From the NCBI GenBank assembly GCA_022009755.1, contig CP091722.1, forward strand, positions 1,310,001-1,374,000: 64,000 nt of DNA. The letters run 5' to 3'. Below the pieces are notes generated by a model. It ran no database searches. It saw only the letters and a list, made by a program, of their open reading frames with translations, and was not told the DNA's origin. Shown here in pieces: positions 27,189-36,857 of the stretch. Position numbers and translations under genes: made by a program. The stretch's first letter is position 1. The number at the start of each line of letters is the position of its first letter. The stretch comes from Oscillospiraceae bacterium (GTDB lineage Bacteria > Bacillota > Clostridia > Christensenellales > QALW01).

Positions 27189-28155
27189 TTACTGTTTTTC
27201 ATGCTTTTCAAAGCTCTCATAGGCCTTGATGATGCTCTGCACCAGCTCATGGCGCACCACATCCTTGTGAGAAAAATGACAAACGGCAATATCCTTTACG
27301 CCCTCCAGTATGTTTACGGCGCGCTTAAGCCCGCTCACCTTTCCCGGCGGCAGGTCTATCTGCGTTAGATCGCCCGTAACCACCGCCTTTGAGCCCTCGC
27401 CCAAACGGGTTAAAAACATTTTCATCTGCTCGTTCGTGGTGTTCTGCGCCTCGTCCAAAATAATATACGCATCCGACAGCGTGCGTCCGCGCATGTATGC
27501 AAGGGGCGCCACCTCTATTACCCCGCGCTCGGCAAGGCGCGCATAGGCCTCCGATCCCATCATTTCGTATATTGCATCATAAAGCGGACGCAGATACGGA
27601 TCCACCTTATGCTGAAGATCGCCCGGAAGAAACCCCAGCTTCTCCCCTGCCTCCACGGCAGGACGGGTAAGCACTATACGGGATACCTCTTTGTTTGAAG
27701 GCCATGACCGCAGCCGCCATTGCAAGATATGTTTTTCCCGTTCCCGCAGGCCCCACTCCGAAAACCACGGTGTTGTTCTTCATTGCGTTTACATAGCGGC
27801 TTTGCCCCAGCGTTTTGGCCCTTATCTGCTTTCCGCGATAGGTTATTGCCACAACATCGCTCATTATTTCGTCAATAAGCTCATCCCTGCCCTCGGCAGC
27901 AAGCTCAATGGCATAGCGTATGCGTGTTTTGTCAATTCTCTCGCGCCGCGCAAGCAGCAGCATAAGGCGCCGCACTACGGTTTGCGCCACCTCTGCCTGC
28001 TCCTGCTGACCGGATATACATATGCTGCCCTCCTGCATGGATATGCGCACTCCCGTTTCGTCCTCAATAACGCGCACATTCTCATCCCGCTGCCCGAAAA
28101 GCTCTGCAAGCATATCCGGGTTCTCAATTTCTATTGTGAGCTTTACCTCATCCAT
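27189..28155 (-). CDS. phoH: PhoH-family ATPase (one frame break)
   Basis: About 322 residues joined. The frame breaks at TTT 27694-27696 (coding AAA); two added A give AFKNKEVSRIVLTRPAVEAGE, the family sequence. A KH-like N-terminal domain is followed by the P-loop ATPase with GPAGTGKTYLA (Walker A) and DAYIILDEAQN (Walker B), and RTLSDAYI. PhoH proteins are cytoplasmic and are thought to act on RNA, possibly as an RNA helicase or ribosome-maturation factor with YbeY. The start at 28155 has GGAG 6 bases upstream; an in-frame GTG four codons earlier is possible. Confidence 0.95.
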
Positions 28156-28360
28156 AATACGCTCCACGGGTTTTAATTAATTTATCCGCATGCGCCCCTG
28201 CCGCGCTGCTGCGCGCAAAAAGCATACCGACACCTTGCTTTTTGCTTGCTTTTAATAGAATATCACAAATCCGGGGAAAAAACAACACCCATTGTCCGTA
28301 AGAAGCGTATGTTTTTTGTACCGTTAAACGGCATATATCATATGCGGCGGAAAAGCAACA

Positions 28361-28390
28361 AAAAAAGCCTGCTTTCGCAGGCTTTTTGCG
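28361..28390 (-). terminator. Terminator of the binding-protein gene
   Basis: AAAAAGCCTGC and GCAGGCTTTTT flank a 4-base loop. On the minus strand the T run follows the stem, 15 bp after the stop codon. The rest of the gap to phoH shows nothing clear. Confidence 0.9.
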
Positions 28391-28403
28391 TTATTGCTGC
28401 AGC

Positions 28404-29911
28404 TTATTTACCGGCAATCAGATCGCTGATGGCGGTATTAAGAGCATCCTTGTTGGCAGCGAAATCTCTCTCGGGAGTGCTTTCGCCCTCAACCCACTTG
28501 CGCAGGCCGGAGCCGACAGTGCCGCTCAGAGACGGGCCGTCGTTAGCCTGAAGAGTCCAGTAAGCCATGAAGGCAGGATAGCAGGTCTTGGAAGGAGCGC
28601 TCTTAAGCACTTCGATGGACTGGTCATCTTTGCAGTACTTGGTAAGATCGGTACCCAGCATCTCGGCAGCTTCAACGCTGTCGGGCTTAACGAAAGGACG
28701 CATATAAATGCTCAGGCACTGGACTACGCCGGCCATATTGCTGTGACCCTTCATTACGCCGTAAGGAGTGGACCAGTTGTTTCGGAGCGATAGTCGGTAG
28801 CATCGGGGCCCTTCGGGGGCAGAATGATACCGTACTTGAGCTTCTCCATCTGATACATGGCGGTGTTGCGCTTGGAAGCACCGGAAGATACGCGGTTCAT
28901 GTAGGTAAGCAGAAGAGCAACCTTGCCGCTCTTGAACAGCTGAGCCTCATCCTGTCCCGAATAATTCTCGGTAAGAACGGATTTGTCGTTCTTGCACATA
29001 TCAATAAAGAAGTTGATGGCATTGAGCGAAGCAGTGGAATCCGCAGCAAACTGCTGTACGCCGGAAGCATCGGCAGCAAGAAGGTTGCCATTATTTGCGG
29101 ATATAAGGGACAGCATGCTCATGGCGTTCTGGCCTATGCAGGTGCCGAACACATCATTGTCGGCATCAGTGCAGGCAGCCGCGATAGCCTTGAACTTATC
29201 AAAGGTCCACTCACCCTTATTGAACATATCATAGATGGCGGTATCCTCGTAACCGTTCTTAGCCAGAATCTCTTTGTTGAAGAAGCAAACCTGGTTTGTA
29301 GCGATGGCATCATAGCCTATCTGCTGGGGGAACACGGCATAAAGCTTGCCGTTGAAGGTACCCATGTTGGCAGCACCTTCGGTATTCCAGTAGTCGGTCT
29401 TTTTGAAATCTGCATACTGGGAATACTCGTTAAGGTCGGCAAAATAGGTGCCCAAGGGCGCGGCGCCGTAGGTCAGGCTGAAAGGAATGGCAAAGGGTCC
29501 GCCCATGTGGACGATGTCCGCGGTGGGTTCGCCGGCAGCCGCAGGAGCCAGCATTTCCTCAAGCCATCCGGCCTGATTGCTGCAGGGAATCCACGTTACC
29601 TTTACGCCGAACTGCTTCTGGAACTCTTCCCACTGGGTTTTGAGATCCTTGGCGTGGTCACGGGCCGCTTCATCGCCGTTTACCCATTCATTTTCTTCCT
29701 GGTTAGCCCACAGGAAAACTCTGTACTCGTCTCCCTGCTTCATAACGATTTGCTCCGGAAGATCAGTGAAAAAGTCGCTGCCCGAAGGCTGAGTTCCGCC
29801 GCTCGGAGCGGGTGTAGCAGAGCCCGTCTGCGTAGGCTGGCACGCTGCAAAGAGCGCCAAGGTCATAAGCAGACACAAAGCAACGACAAGATACTTCTTG
29901 ACGTTTTTCAT
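28404..29911 (-). CDS. Extracellular solute-binding lipoprotein, sugar type (one frame break)
   Basis: Binding protein of the ABC family 1 type, 502 residues joined. The start at 29911 has GAGGAGG 9 bases upstream. The lipobox is LFAAC. The frame breaks at the T run 28780-28782 (coding AAA); one added A gives RSENNWSTPYGVMKG. Family features include ADIVHMGGPFAIPFS, GTFNGKLYAVFPQ, FFNKEILAKNGY and a DMFNKGEWTFDKF helix. No permease or ATPase gene is adjacent, so it is an orphan. Codon choice resembles gap, suggesting high expression. It probably binds a carbohydrate for uptake. Confidence 0.9.
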
Positions 29912-30303
29912 AAATAAAAACCTCCTCATAATTCCGATTTTCATCGTTCTGTTATTATAGCATATTGCAAAATCAAATTAAAGAGACTTTTCTAACGAAT
30001 ATAGCCTTGTTTATTAGCACATAATTAACCATTCGCTTCTCGTAAATTCCATTTTCATTGCTTCACCGCCGCGTCACATTCCCGAAAGCATATCCGAACG
30101 GGCTACGACCTGAGCGGAATATGCACCGGCGTCTTTCTCGGTATATTTTGTTTATAAATAAGTAAATAAGCCGTAAATTAGCCGTTTGCGGTGACAAAAT
30201 GTCATTTTATTGTTGACAATACAGCGACAAGATGCTATTCTATCCATGCAAATCAAGTATACTTTTTTCAAAATTCAGGCTTAATTTTTCATGAGGTGAT
30301 ATT
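29912..30303 (+). promoter_or_regulatory. Promoter and repeats upstream of the second XRE gene
   Basis: TTGACA (30213-30218) and TATTCT (30236-30241) are 17 bp apart. Two copies of GACAARATG (30193-30201 and 30226-30234), 33 bp apart, flank the -35 box and one overlaps the spacer. The first lies in a TGACA-aaa-TGTCA inverted repeat. The interval 29930-30180 is AT-rich and includes the region upstream of the binding-protein gene; I see no gene in it. Confidence 0.5.
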
Positions 30304-30612
30304 ATGTTTCCCCAGCGTCTGAAGGAGTGCCGCAAAGCGCGCGGTCTGTCGCTCCGGGAGCTTGCCTCCGTTTTTAATATGAGCTATACCACCTTTTCCA
30401 AATATGAAAGCGGCACACGGCAGCCCACTCCCGGTCTAATTCTCGGCCTTGCCCGATATTTCGGCGTAACCACCGATTATCTGCTGGGCGCAAGCCCGGA
30501 CCCCGGCGGGCAGCTGCTTGCGGTGCAGTACGACCCCTCGCTGCCCGAGCCGGCCGTTGCGGAGCTGGAAAGCTATATCGACTATCTCAAAAGCAAATAC
30601 TGTAAAGGCTGA
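30304..30612 (+). CDS. XRE-family transcriptional regulator
   Basis: The 102-residue protein has an N-terminal Cro/C1 helix-turn-helix (about 5-60: LRELASVFNMSYTTFSKYESGTRQP, then GLARYFGVTTDYLLG) and a short C-terminal helix (AVAELESYIDYLKSKY) that probably mediates dimerisation. GAGGTGAT lies 6 bases before the ATG. Repeats at its own promoter suggest self-control. The target genes are not obvious; the following small gene is 280 bp away. Confidence 0.9.
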   Translation: MFPQRLKECRKARGLSLRELASVFNMSYTTFSKYESGTRQPTPGLILGLARYFGVTTDYLLGASPDPGGQLLAVQYDPSLPEPAVAELESYIDYLKSKYCKG

Positions 30613-30893
30613 CCCCTGTGCCCCTCCCGGGGCACGGGGTATTTTTTATACCCGAACATCTCCTTCGTCAATAGTAACGATTTTTTTCGTAATAAAATTT
30701 ACAATTTATGCCAAATTCCGTCTTGCAAAATTTGTCGCTGTTTGATATAGTAATAATACATCGGGAGCGGTTACCAAGCGCACTCATGCGTCATAAAATA
30801 TTGCAGGGGCGCAAAACCCGCATGCGGCACAGGCCGTGCCGCGCTGCGCAAAAATTCGGAAAATTTATACGAACGGAGGTTTCAAACGGCGAG

Positions 30894-31184
30894 ATGATCC
30901 CAACAAAGCTTCAGGAGGCAGCTGACAACCTTGGTGTTTTGATGGCAGCGGAAACACTGCCCGAGGGTATTACCGGTATACTGCTGAGCCGCCCGGGCGG
31001 ATATGTATCGGTAGTCTCGTCTGCGCTGGATGCAAAAGCCCGGTTTGCGGCGCACGCCGTAAACATCGGCCGCTGCGCAGCCCGCTTAAACGGAGCCTGC
31101 GCACGGGAATGGACGCTTTCGCTGCTTTGCGCCTGCGGACTTGCATATGAAAGTTATCATGTCCGGGATATTGCTGCGGGCTGA
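30894..31184 (+). CDS. Small protein of unknown function
   Basis: A 96-residue frame beginning MIPTKLQEAADNLGVLMAAE with a Gly-rich middle (GITGILLSRPGG) and several Cys and Ala residues near the end (RCAARLNGACAREW, LLCACGLAYES). A GGAGG site lies about 14 bases before the ATG, rather far. Codon use resembles neighbouring genes and no longer frame overlaps on either strand, so it is probably real. I recognise no family. The interval 30613-30893 shows no gene. Confidence 0.5.
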   Translation: MIPTKLQEAADNLGVLMAAETLPEGITGILLSRPGGYVSVVSSALDAKARFAAHAVNIGRCAARLNGACAREWTLSLLCACGLAYESYHVRDIAAG

Positions 31185-31400
31185 ATTCCCGGCTGCAAAT
31201 ATAAAAATTACCGTACATTATACTATATACTGTTCATTTTGCCGTGTTTTACCCTGCATTTTTACGCAGCGGCAGCATATTGACAAAATCCCCCGTCTTA
31301 AGTAAAATAGTTTCGGGGATTTTTGATCTTATTTTTTCACACCCCGCCTCACGGCGGCTGTCAGCAGCAGGCGGCAAGCGGGTCAACGGAAAGGAAATTT

Positions 31401-32189
31401 ATGCAGCAATACGATCTTTCACAGCTTCAGGCCAAAAAAGGCTTTATATGCGATATGGACGGCGTTATTTATCACGGCAACCGTCTGCTGGACGGCGTAC
31501 ACGATTTTGTAAGCTGGCTTCAGAAAGAAAACAAAAAATATCTGTTTTTAACCAATTCCTCGGAAAAAACGCCGCGGGAGCTGCGTCAGAAGCTTAAGCG
31601 CATGGATCTTGATGTGGATGAATCGCACTTTTACACAAGCGCTTTGGCTACGGCCGCCTTTCTTAAGCAGCAGGCTCCGCATGCCCGCGCCTATGTTATA
31701 GGCGATGCCGGGCTTATAAACGCGCTGTACGACGCCGATATAACCATTGACGATGTTTCCCCGCACTATGTGATAATAGGAGAAACGCGCAACTATAATT
31801 ACGACGCCATTCTGAAGGCGGTAAAGCTGGTAAACAAGGGAGCCAAGCTGATAGCCACCAACTCCGATATGACCGCGCCCTCCGAGGACGGCATTATTCC
31901 GGCCTGCCGCGCCCTCGTTGCGCCCATTGAGCTTGCTACGGGCAAAACCGCTTATTATCTGGGCAAGCCCAATCCTTTGATGATGCGCACCGGAATATCA
32001 CTGCTTGGGTGCAGCAGCAGCGATGCCGCGATAGTGGGGGACCGCATGGACACTGATATAATTTCCGGTATCGAATCGGAAATAGATACCGTTTTGGTGC
32101 TTTCCGGCGTAAGCACGATACAGACCCCCGACCTTTTCCCCTACCGTCCCAAATATATACTGGGCGGCGTGGGCGACATATGCAGATAG
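31401..32189 (+). CDS. HAD-IIA family hydrolase (NagD/AraL type)
   Basis: An intact 262-residue haloacid-dehalogenase phosphatase. The start at 31401 has AAAGGAAA upstream; the frame continues further upstream without a ribosome binding site. Motifs are GFICDMDGVIYHG (nucleophile Asp), LTNSSEKTP, the C2A cap (DYVIIGETRNYNYDAI-type region), LGKPNPLMMRTGI (Lys) and VGDRMDTDI. It is a cytoplasmic phosphatase, likely of sugar or nucleotide phosphates. Full length and ended by a strong terminator; single-gene transcript. Confidence 0.94.
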   Translation: MQQYDLSQLQAKKGFICDMDGVIYHGNRLLDGVHDFVSWLQKENKKYLFLTNSSEKTPRELRQKLKRMDLDVDESHFYTSALATAAFLKQQAPHARAYVIGDAGLINALYDADITIDDVSPHYVIIGETRNYNYDAILKAVKLVNKGAKLIATNSDMTAPSEDGIIPACRALVAPIELATGKTAYYLGKPNPLMMRTGISLLGCSSSDAAIVGDRMDTDIISGIESEIDTVLVLSGVSTIQTPDLFPYRPKYILGGVGDICR

Positions 32190-32193
32190 CCGC

Positions 32194-32220
32194 GACCCGC
32201 CCGCAAGGGCGGGTCTTTTT
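32194..32220 (+). terminator. Terminator after the second HAD-IIA gene
   Basis: GACCCGCCC and GGGCGGGTC form a perfect 9-bp stem around a GCAA loop, followed by TTTTTG. Confidence 0.95.
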
Positions 32221-32545
32221 GTTTTGAAAGCCGATTTGAGAAGCGGCGCGCCCGCCGCGCATACGATTGCCTTCCTTTAACCGCTTTTTTAACGCACGGG
32301 ATCAAAAATGCACTGCAAAAACGCATTTGTGATGCAAAAAAGGGCAAAAATCACGGTTTGTGCAATTTGATACTGGAATTTGTGCGGAAAGTATTGTATA
32401 ATTACAGAACCGCCGCAAAAGCAGCATGAGCCGTCAGGGGCGCAAAGCATATGTATTTTGTGCTTTATACGTCGCGGCCGCGAAGGCCCGTTGCACTGGC
32501 GGATAATAAAAACGCCCCGTTTTTAAGGGGCAAGCGAGGACAATA
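32221..32545 (+). other. Intergenic region before rbgA
   Basis: No gene is seen. There is a TGTATAAT extended -10 near 32393 without a clear -35 box, and a GCCCC..GGGGC hairpin at about 32514-32531 just before the rbgA start. Confidence 0.4.
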
Positions 32546-33511
32546 ATGAAGATAAACTGGTATCCCGGACATATGGCCTCCGCAAAGCGTATGCTGTGCG
32601 AAAACCTGCGTCTTATAGATATAGCGATTCTTATGCTGGACGCCCGTATTCCGTACAGCTCCCGCAACCCCGACCTTGACCGTCTGCTTGAAAACAAGCA
32701 GGTGCTTACGGTGCTTAATAAGGCGGATCTTGCCGACCCGGCGCTTACAAAGGAATGGGTGGAGGAATTCCGCGCCAAGGGGCACGAGGTAATGGCCGTA
32801 TGCGGCCGCAGCGTCCGCAGGGCGGACATTCTGGCCGCCCTTGAAAGGCTTGCGCGCCCCGCAGTGGAAAAGGCGCGCGCCCGCGGTATGAACAAAACCG
32901 TACGCGTGCTGTGCGCGGGAGTGCCCAATGTGGGAAAATCCACGCTGATAAACACCCTTGCGGGGTCGGCACGCGCCCGCACCGGCGACCGCGCCGGCGT
33001 TACAAGGGGAAAGCAGTGGATAAAAATAAACGACCGTCTTGAGCTGCTGGATTCCCCCGGTCTGCTTTGGCCGAGGCTGGATAATCAAACGGCGGCGGCG
33101 CGCCTTGCAATAACCGGCGCGTTAAACGATGAGATCCTTGATAAAGAGGAGCTGGCGCTGGAGCTTGTAAAGCAGCTAAGCGCCGCCTACCCGGAAAATC
33201 TTGCCGCGCGCTACGGAGTGGCCGTTTCCGACGCGCCGCTTGAAACCTATGAGAGCATATGCCTTGCCCGCGGCCTGCTGTTAAAGGGCGGTCAGCCCGA
33301 TTTTCTCCGGGGAGCCGTTATGCTTATTGACGAATACCGCAGCGGCAAAATAGGGCGTATGACGCTGGATTTGCCCTTTGTCCGACTTTCCGGCGACACC
33401 GCCTCTTGCAACAAGGCAGTCGGGAGGATAAAGAGGGCATGTCGGCGCACGGGGAGGAATAGGGTATGGCTCAGGATAAAAAGGATATGCTGCATTACGA
33501 GCATATACTAA
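32546..33511 (+). CDS. rbgA: Ribosome biogenesis GTPase RbgA/YlqF
   Basis: Circularly permuted GTPase needed for late 50S assembly. Visible are NWYPGHMASAKR at the N-terminus, NKADL (G4) before GVPNVGKSTLIN (G1), GVTRGKQW (G2) and DSPGLLWP (G3), in permuted order. The open frame runs 46 bases into rnhB with an unlikely basic tail. One added G near 33415 would instead end it at the TAG at 33460-33462, just before the rnhB ribosome binding site, and I think that is more likely. It is the first gene of the conserved maintenance cluster. Confidence 0.93.
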   Translation: MKINWYPGHMASAKRMLCENLRLIDIAILMLDARIPYSSRNPDLDRLLENKQVLTVLNKADLADPALTKEWVEEFRAKGHEVMAVCGRSVRRADILAALERLARPAVEKARARGMNKTVRVLCAGVPNVGKSTLINTLAGSARARTGDRAGVTRGKQWIKINDRLELLDSPGLLWPRLDNQTAAARLAITGALNDEILDKEELALELVKQLSAAYPENLAARYGVAVSDAPLETYESICLARGLLLKGGQPDFLRGAVMLIDEYRSGKIGRMTLDLPFVRLSGDTASCNKAVGRIKRACRRTGRNRVWLRIKRICCITSIY

Positions 33512-34437
33512 AGGCGCAGGGATACGAATATATAGCCGGCGTGGACGAAGCCGGCAGAGGCCCTCTTGCGGGCCCGGTTGTCGCCGCTGCCGTAATACTT
33601 GACCCGGAAAATGTGCCCGCAGATGCCGACGACTCAAAAAAGCTGTCCGCCTCAAAGCGCGAAAGGCTCTATGATGAGATAATGCAGCGCGCTCTGAGCG
33701 TAAGCGTGGCCGTTACCGGGCCTGAGCGCATAGATCGGATAAATATTCTGCGGGCGACGCTGGAAACCATGAACAGCGCAATAAGCGGCCTTGAAATTAC
33801 CCCGGATTACATACTGGTGGACGGAAATGTTCTGCCGCCGGGGCATAAAAACGCCGCAGCAATAGTAAAGGGAGACGCCTTAAGCGCCTCCATAGCCTGC
33901 GCCAGCATAATAGCCAAGGTTACAAGGGATCGCCTTATGACAGAGCTTGCGGAAAAATATCCGCAGTACGGCTTTGAAAAGCACAAGGGCTACGGCACAC
34001 ACGACCACATGCAGGCCATCGCCGAGCACGGGCTGTGCCCCATACACAGAAAAAGCTTCTGCACAAGGCTGCGCACCCCCGGCACCGAAACCTCCCCGGT
34101 ATCCATGCGCAAAATAGGCGATAAGGGCGAGGAGCTGGCCGCAGCGCATGTGGAGGGGTTGGGCATGGAGATACTTGAGCGTAATTTCAGCTGCCGCCTG
34201 GGCGAAATAGACATTGTGGCCAAAAGCGGAGATACGCTTGTGTTTATAGAGGTCAAAAGCGCCGCAAACGAAAGGTTCGGCCCCGCCGAATCCCATGTTA
34301 CCCTTTCCAAGCGCAAAAAGCTGCGCCGCGCGGCCGAATGCTATATGAAGCTGCACGGCATTACCGATACTTGCGTCCGCTTTGACTGCGCTGCCATAAA
34401 CCGCGGCGTTATAACCTATATGCAGGACGCCTTCTGA
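33466..34437 (+). CDS. rnhB: RNase HII fused to YraN (UPF0102) nuclease-like domain
   Basis: A single 323-residue frame. Residues about 12-200 are RNase HII (GVDEAGRGPLAGPVVAAAV, DSKKLS, YILVDGN, GDALSASIACASIIAKVTRD), which removes RNA from RNA-DNA hybrids. From about residue 215 (MRKIGDKGEELAAAHVEG) it is a whole YraN domain (ILERNFSCRLGEIDIVAK, LVFIEVKSA), a restriction-endonuclease-like fold. The roughly 10-residue link has no stop in any of the three frames, so a simple frame error is unlikely to have joined two genes. An internal ATG at the YraN start could still allow separate translation. GGGGAGGAA precedes the start. Confidence 0.93.
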   Translation: MAQDKKDMLHYEHILKAQGYEYIAGVDEAGRGPLAGPVVAAAVILDPENVPADADDSKKLSASKRERLYDEIMQRALSVSVAVTGPERIDRINILRATLETMNSAISGLEITPDYILVDGNVLPPGHKNAAAIVKGDALSASIACASIIAKVTRDRLMTELAEKYPQYGFEKHKGYGTHDHMQAIAEHGLCPIHRKSFCTRLRTPGTETSPVSMRKIGDKGEELAAAHVEGLGMEILERNFSCRLGEIDIVAKSGDTLVFIEVKSAANERFGPAESHVTLSKRKKLRRAAECYMKLHGITDTCVRFDCAAINRGVITYMQDAF

Positions 34438-34567
34438 CGCATTAGGTTTGCAGGATATAATTCCTCAGTTTGCAAAATCCAAAAAAGCAAAACATCCGGC
34501 AAATGCCGTATTTTATCCGGAAAAAACCGTATGCGGAACGACTTTCCGGCTTACGAAAGGAAAAGAC

Positions 34568-36857
34568 ATGAAAAAACATTTGCACCCCCTGCTTACAGCA
34601 CTGCTGCTTTTATGCTTTGCGCCCCTGATGCTTTCAGGCTGCTCCGGCGGCGTCAAGAAGGGAGACAACTGCCTTACAAACCCTGCTTTTTCCTCCTGTG
34701 AGTCCGCAAAGGCGGACGGCTGGTATTTTGATTCCTACCGCAATGCGGAAAATGCCGTTTCCTTTGTGAAAAACGCAGGGCCGGACGGAGAAACCGCGCT
34801 GCGGCTGACCCTTACGGAGCTAAACGATGCCCGGCTTGTACAGGAGGTGAAGTGCAAACGCAGCACCCTGTACCGCTTTTCCGTGCTTTGCCGCACCGAA
34901 AACATAGGAACGGATGCCTCGGCTGTGGGCGCAAACATATCGGTTATAGGCGTTTTTACCCATTCTCAGGCGCTGAGCGGCGATAGCGGCTGGACAAGGC
35001 TTGATTTTTACGGCCGCACCGCCGCAAACCAGACCACCCTTACCGTGGCTTTGCGCATAGGCTTTTACAGCGGCGAAAACAGCGGCACGGCATGGTTTAC
35101 GAACGCCTCCATGACGGAGATCGACGCCTCGGCGCTGCCCGAGGGCGTTACCGCCGCCAGCCTTGAAACCGGCTGAACACCTCTTCGGGCTCGGACAAGA
35201 CCGACGATAAAAAGAATGAAAACTCGCAGAAAAGTACCTCAATAATTATTACCGGCGCTGTTTTCTCTTTGGCGCTGCTTGCCGCCTATGCTCTTATACG
35301 CCGCTTCGGCGCCCCGGAGGGCACGATACGCACCTGCGTGCTTGTGCTGCTTATAGCAGCAGGGCTTATAATCCGTATAGTTCACGCCATGGATTACCGC
35401 GGCTTCAATGTGGATATGAACTGCTTTACGGCATGGGGCTCACGGATGCTGGCAAACGGGCCCTTCCGCTTTTATTCCGCGGATTATTTCTGCGACTATC
35501 CGCCGCTTTACATGCTTATTCTCGCCCTTCCCAGCGCAATAATCAACCTTGCGGGCTTAAGCACATCCTCTGCGGGAGCATGGCTGCTGCTTAAATCCCC
35601 CGCAATAATCTGCGACATTCTGATAGCCGTTGTGCTCTATTGCATATGCAAACGGAAATATCCCAAATATGCCCTTTTTGCTGCCGGCGCATATCTCTTT
35701 AACCCCGCCGTTATAGTGGACAGCGCCTCCTGGGGACAGGCGGATTCCGTTTTGATGCTGTTTATGCTGCTGGCCGTATATTATATGATAAAAAAGAAGC
35801 TGTGGCTTTCCGTTATATGGTATGCCCTTGGTCTGCTTGCAAAGCCGCAGGCTCTTATGCTGGCCCCCGTTATGCTGGTGGGTGCAATAACCCTTTGCGT
35901 GCGCTCCCTTAAGGGCAAGCTGGCCCCCGATATGAAAACCAGCCGCCGCACCGCGCTGCATTTCCTTTATTCTATGCTGGGGATACTGGCGGGCTTTGTG
36001 CTTATAAGCATAGCCATGCGCTCCGACCAGCCCTGGTACTGGCTGTTTGCAAAATACTTCGGCACCATGGGCTCCTACCAGTACGCCACTCTTTCCGCCT
36101 TCAACCTTATGGGCTTGCTTGGCGGACAATGGGCAAAGGATACCGCTCCGGCGCTGGGGGCGCTTTCCTACCGCGTGCTGGGCTTTGCCCTGCTTGCCGT
36201 TGTATTTGCGGTGTTTGCACTGCTGTATTACTGGCGCAAGCAGCCCAAAAACCGTTCACTGTTCCTGCTTGGAGCATGGCTTACGGCGGCAATATTCGTG
36301 CTTGCGCCCTATATGCACGAGCGGTATCTCTACCCCGTGCTGGCGCTTTTGCCCGCCGCCTTTATAGTATACGGCGACCGCCGGATAATAAATGTGCTGG
36401 CGGCCTTCAGCTTTACCTCATATGTAATGTGGCGCAGGTGCTGTATCTGCACTGTGAACCCAATGACACAAACGGCTTAAGCTATTTTGCCGCAAACGAT
36501 CCGCTTTTCCTTGCGGGCTGCGCGCTTAATGTGCTTATATTTATCTACTTTACCTATGTTGTTTTCTCCATCCGCTTAAAAGGCCCGTCAACCGATCCCG
36601 CGCTCAGCGCGCCCGGCAGCCGTCCTGCCTGCGGACGGGGCTCCGTTTCCGCCGTTACTCTTGAGCTGCTGGCTTCCGTTGAATCCGGCGCCGAATCAAA
36701 TGCCGAATCAAATAATGAGGCGGCTCCCGATGCGGAAGGTGACGCTGACGATGAAAGCCAAAGCCCGGGCGCAGACGACGGCTCCGACAGCCCCGACAGT
36801 GATGATAATTCCGATAATTCCGATAATTCCCAAGCAGCCCCGAGGAGGCAGAAATGA
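34568..36857 (+). CDS. Lipoprotein/CBM-like domain fused to a GT-C membrane glycosyltransferase (two frame breaks)
   Basis: About 763 residues joined. The frame breaks near 35172-35176 and at AA 36426-36427; one added base at each restores it. The order is a lipoprotein signal with lipobox MLSGC, a jelly-roll CBM4/9-like domain (about 30-200, starting NCLTNPAFSSCESAKADGW), a linker, then about ten helices with GT-C features (FNVDMNCFTAWG, FCDYPPLYML, SASWGQADS, YMHERYLYPVL). It ends in an acidic Asp/Ser/Asn tail. It resembles Gpi18/PMT-type enzymes using lipid-phosphate sugars. Its stop overlaps the next ATG. Confidence 0.82.

Noticed and set aside
34080..34115. RnhB-YraN junction as an artefact of a lost stop codon
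   Set aside because: No stop codon occurs in any of the three frames across the link, so a single indel would not separate the genes.
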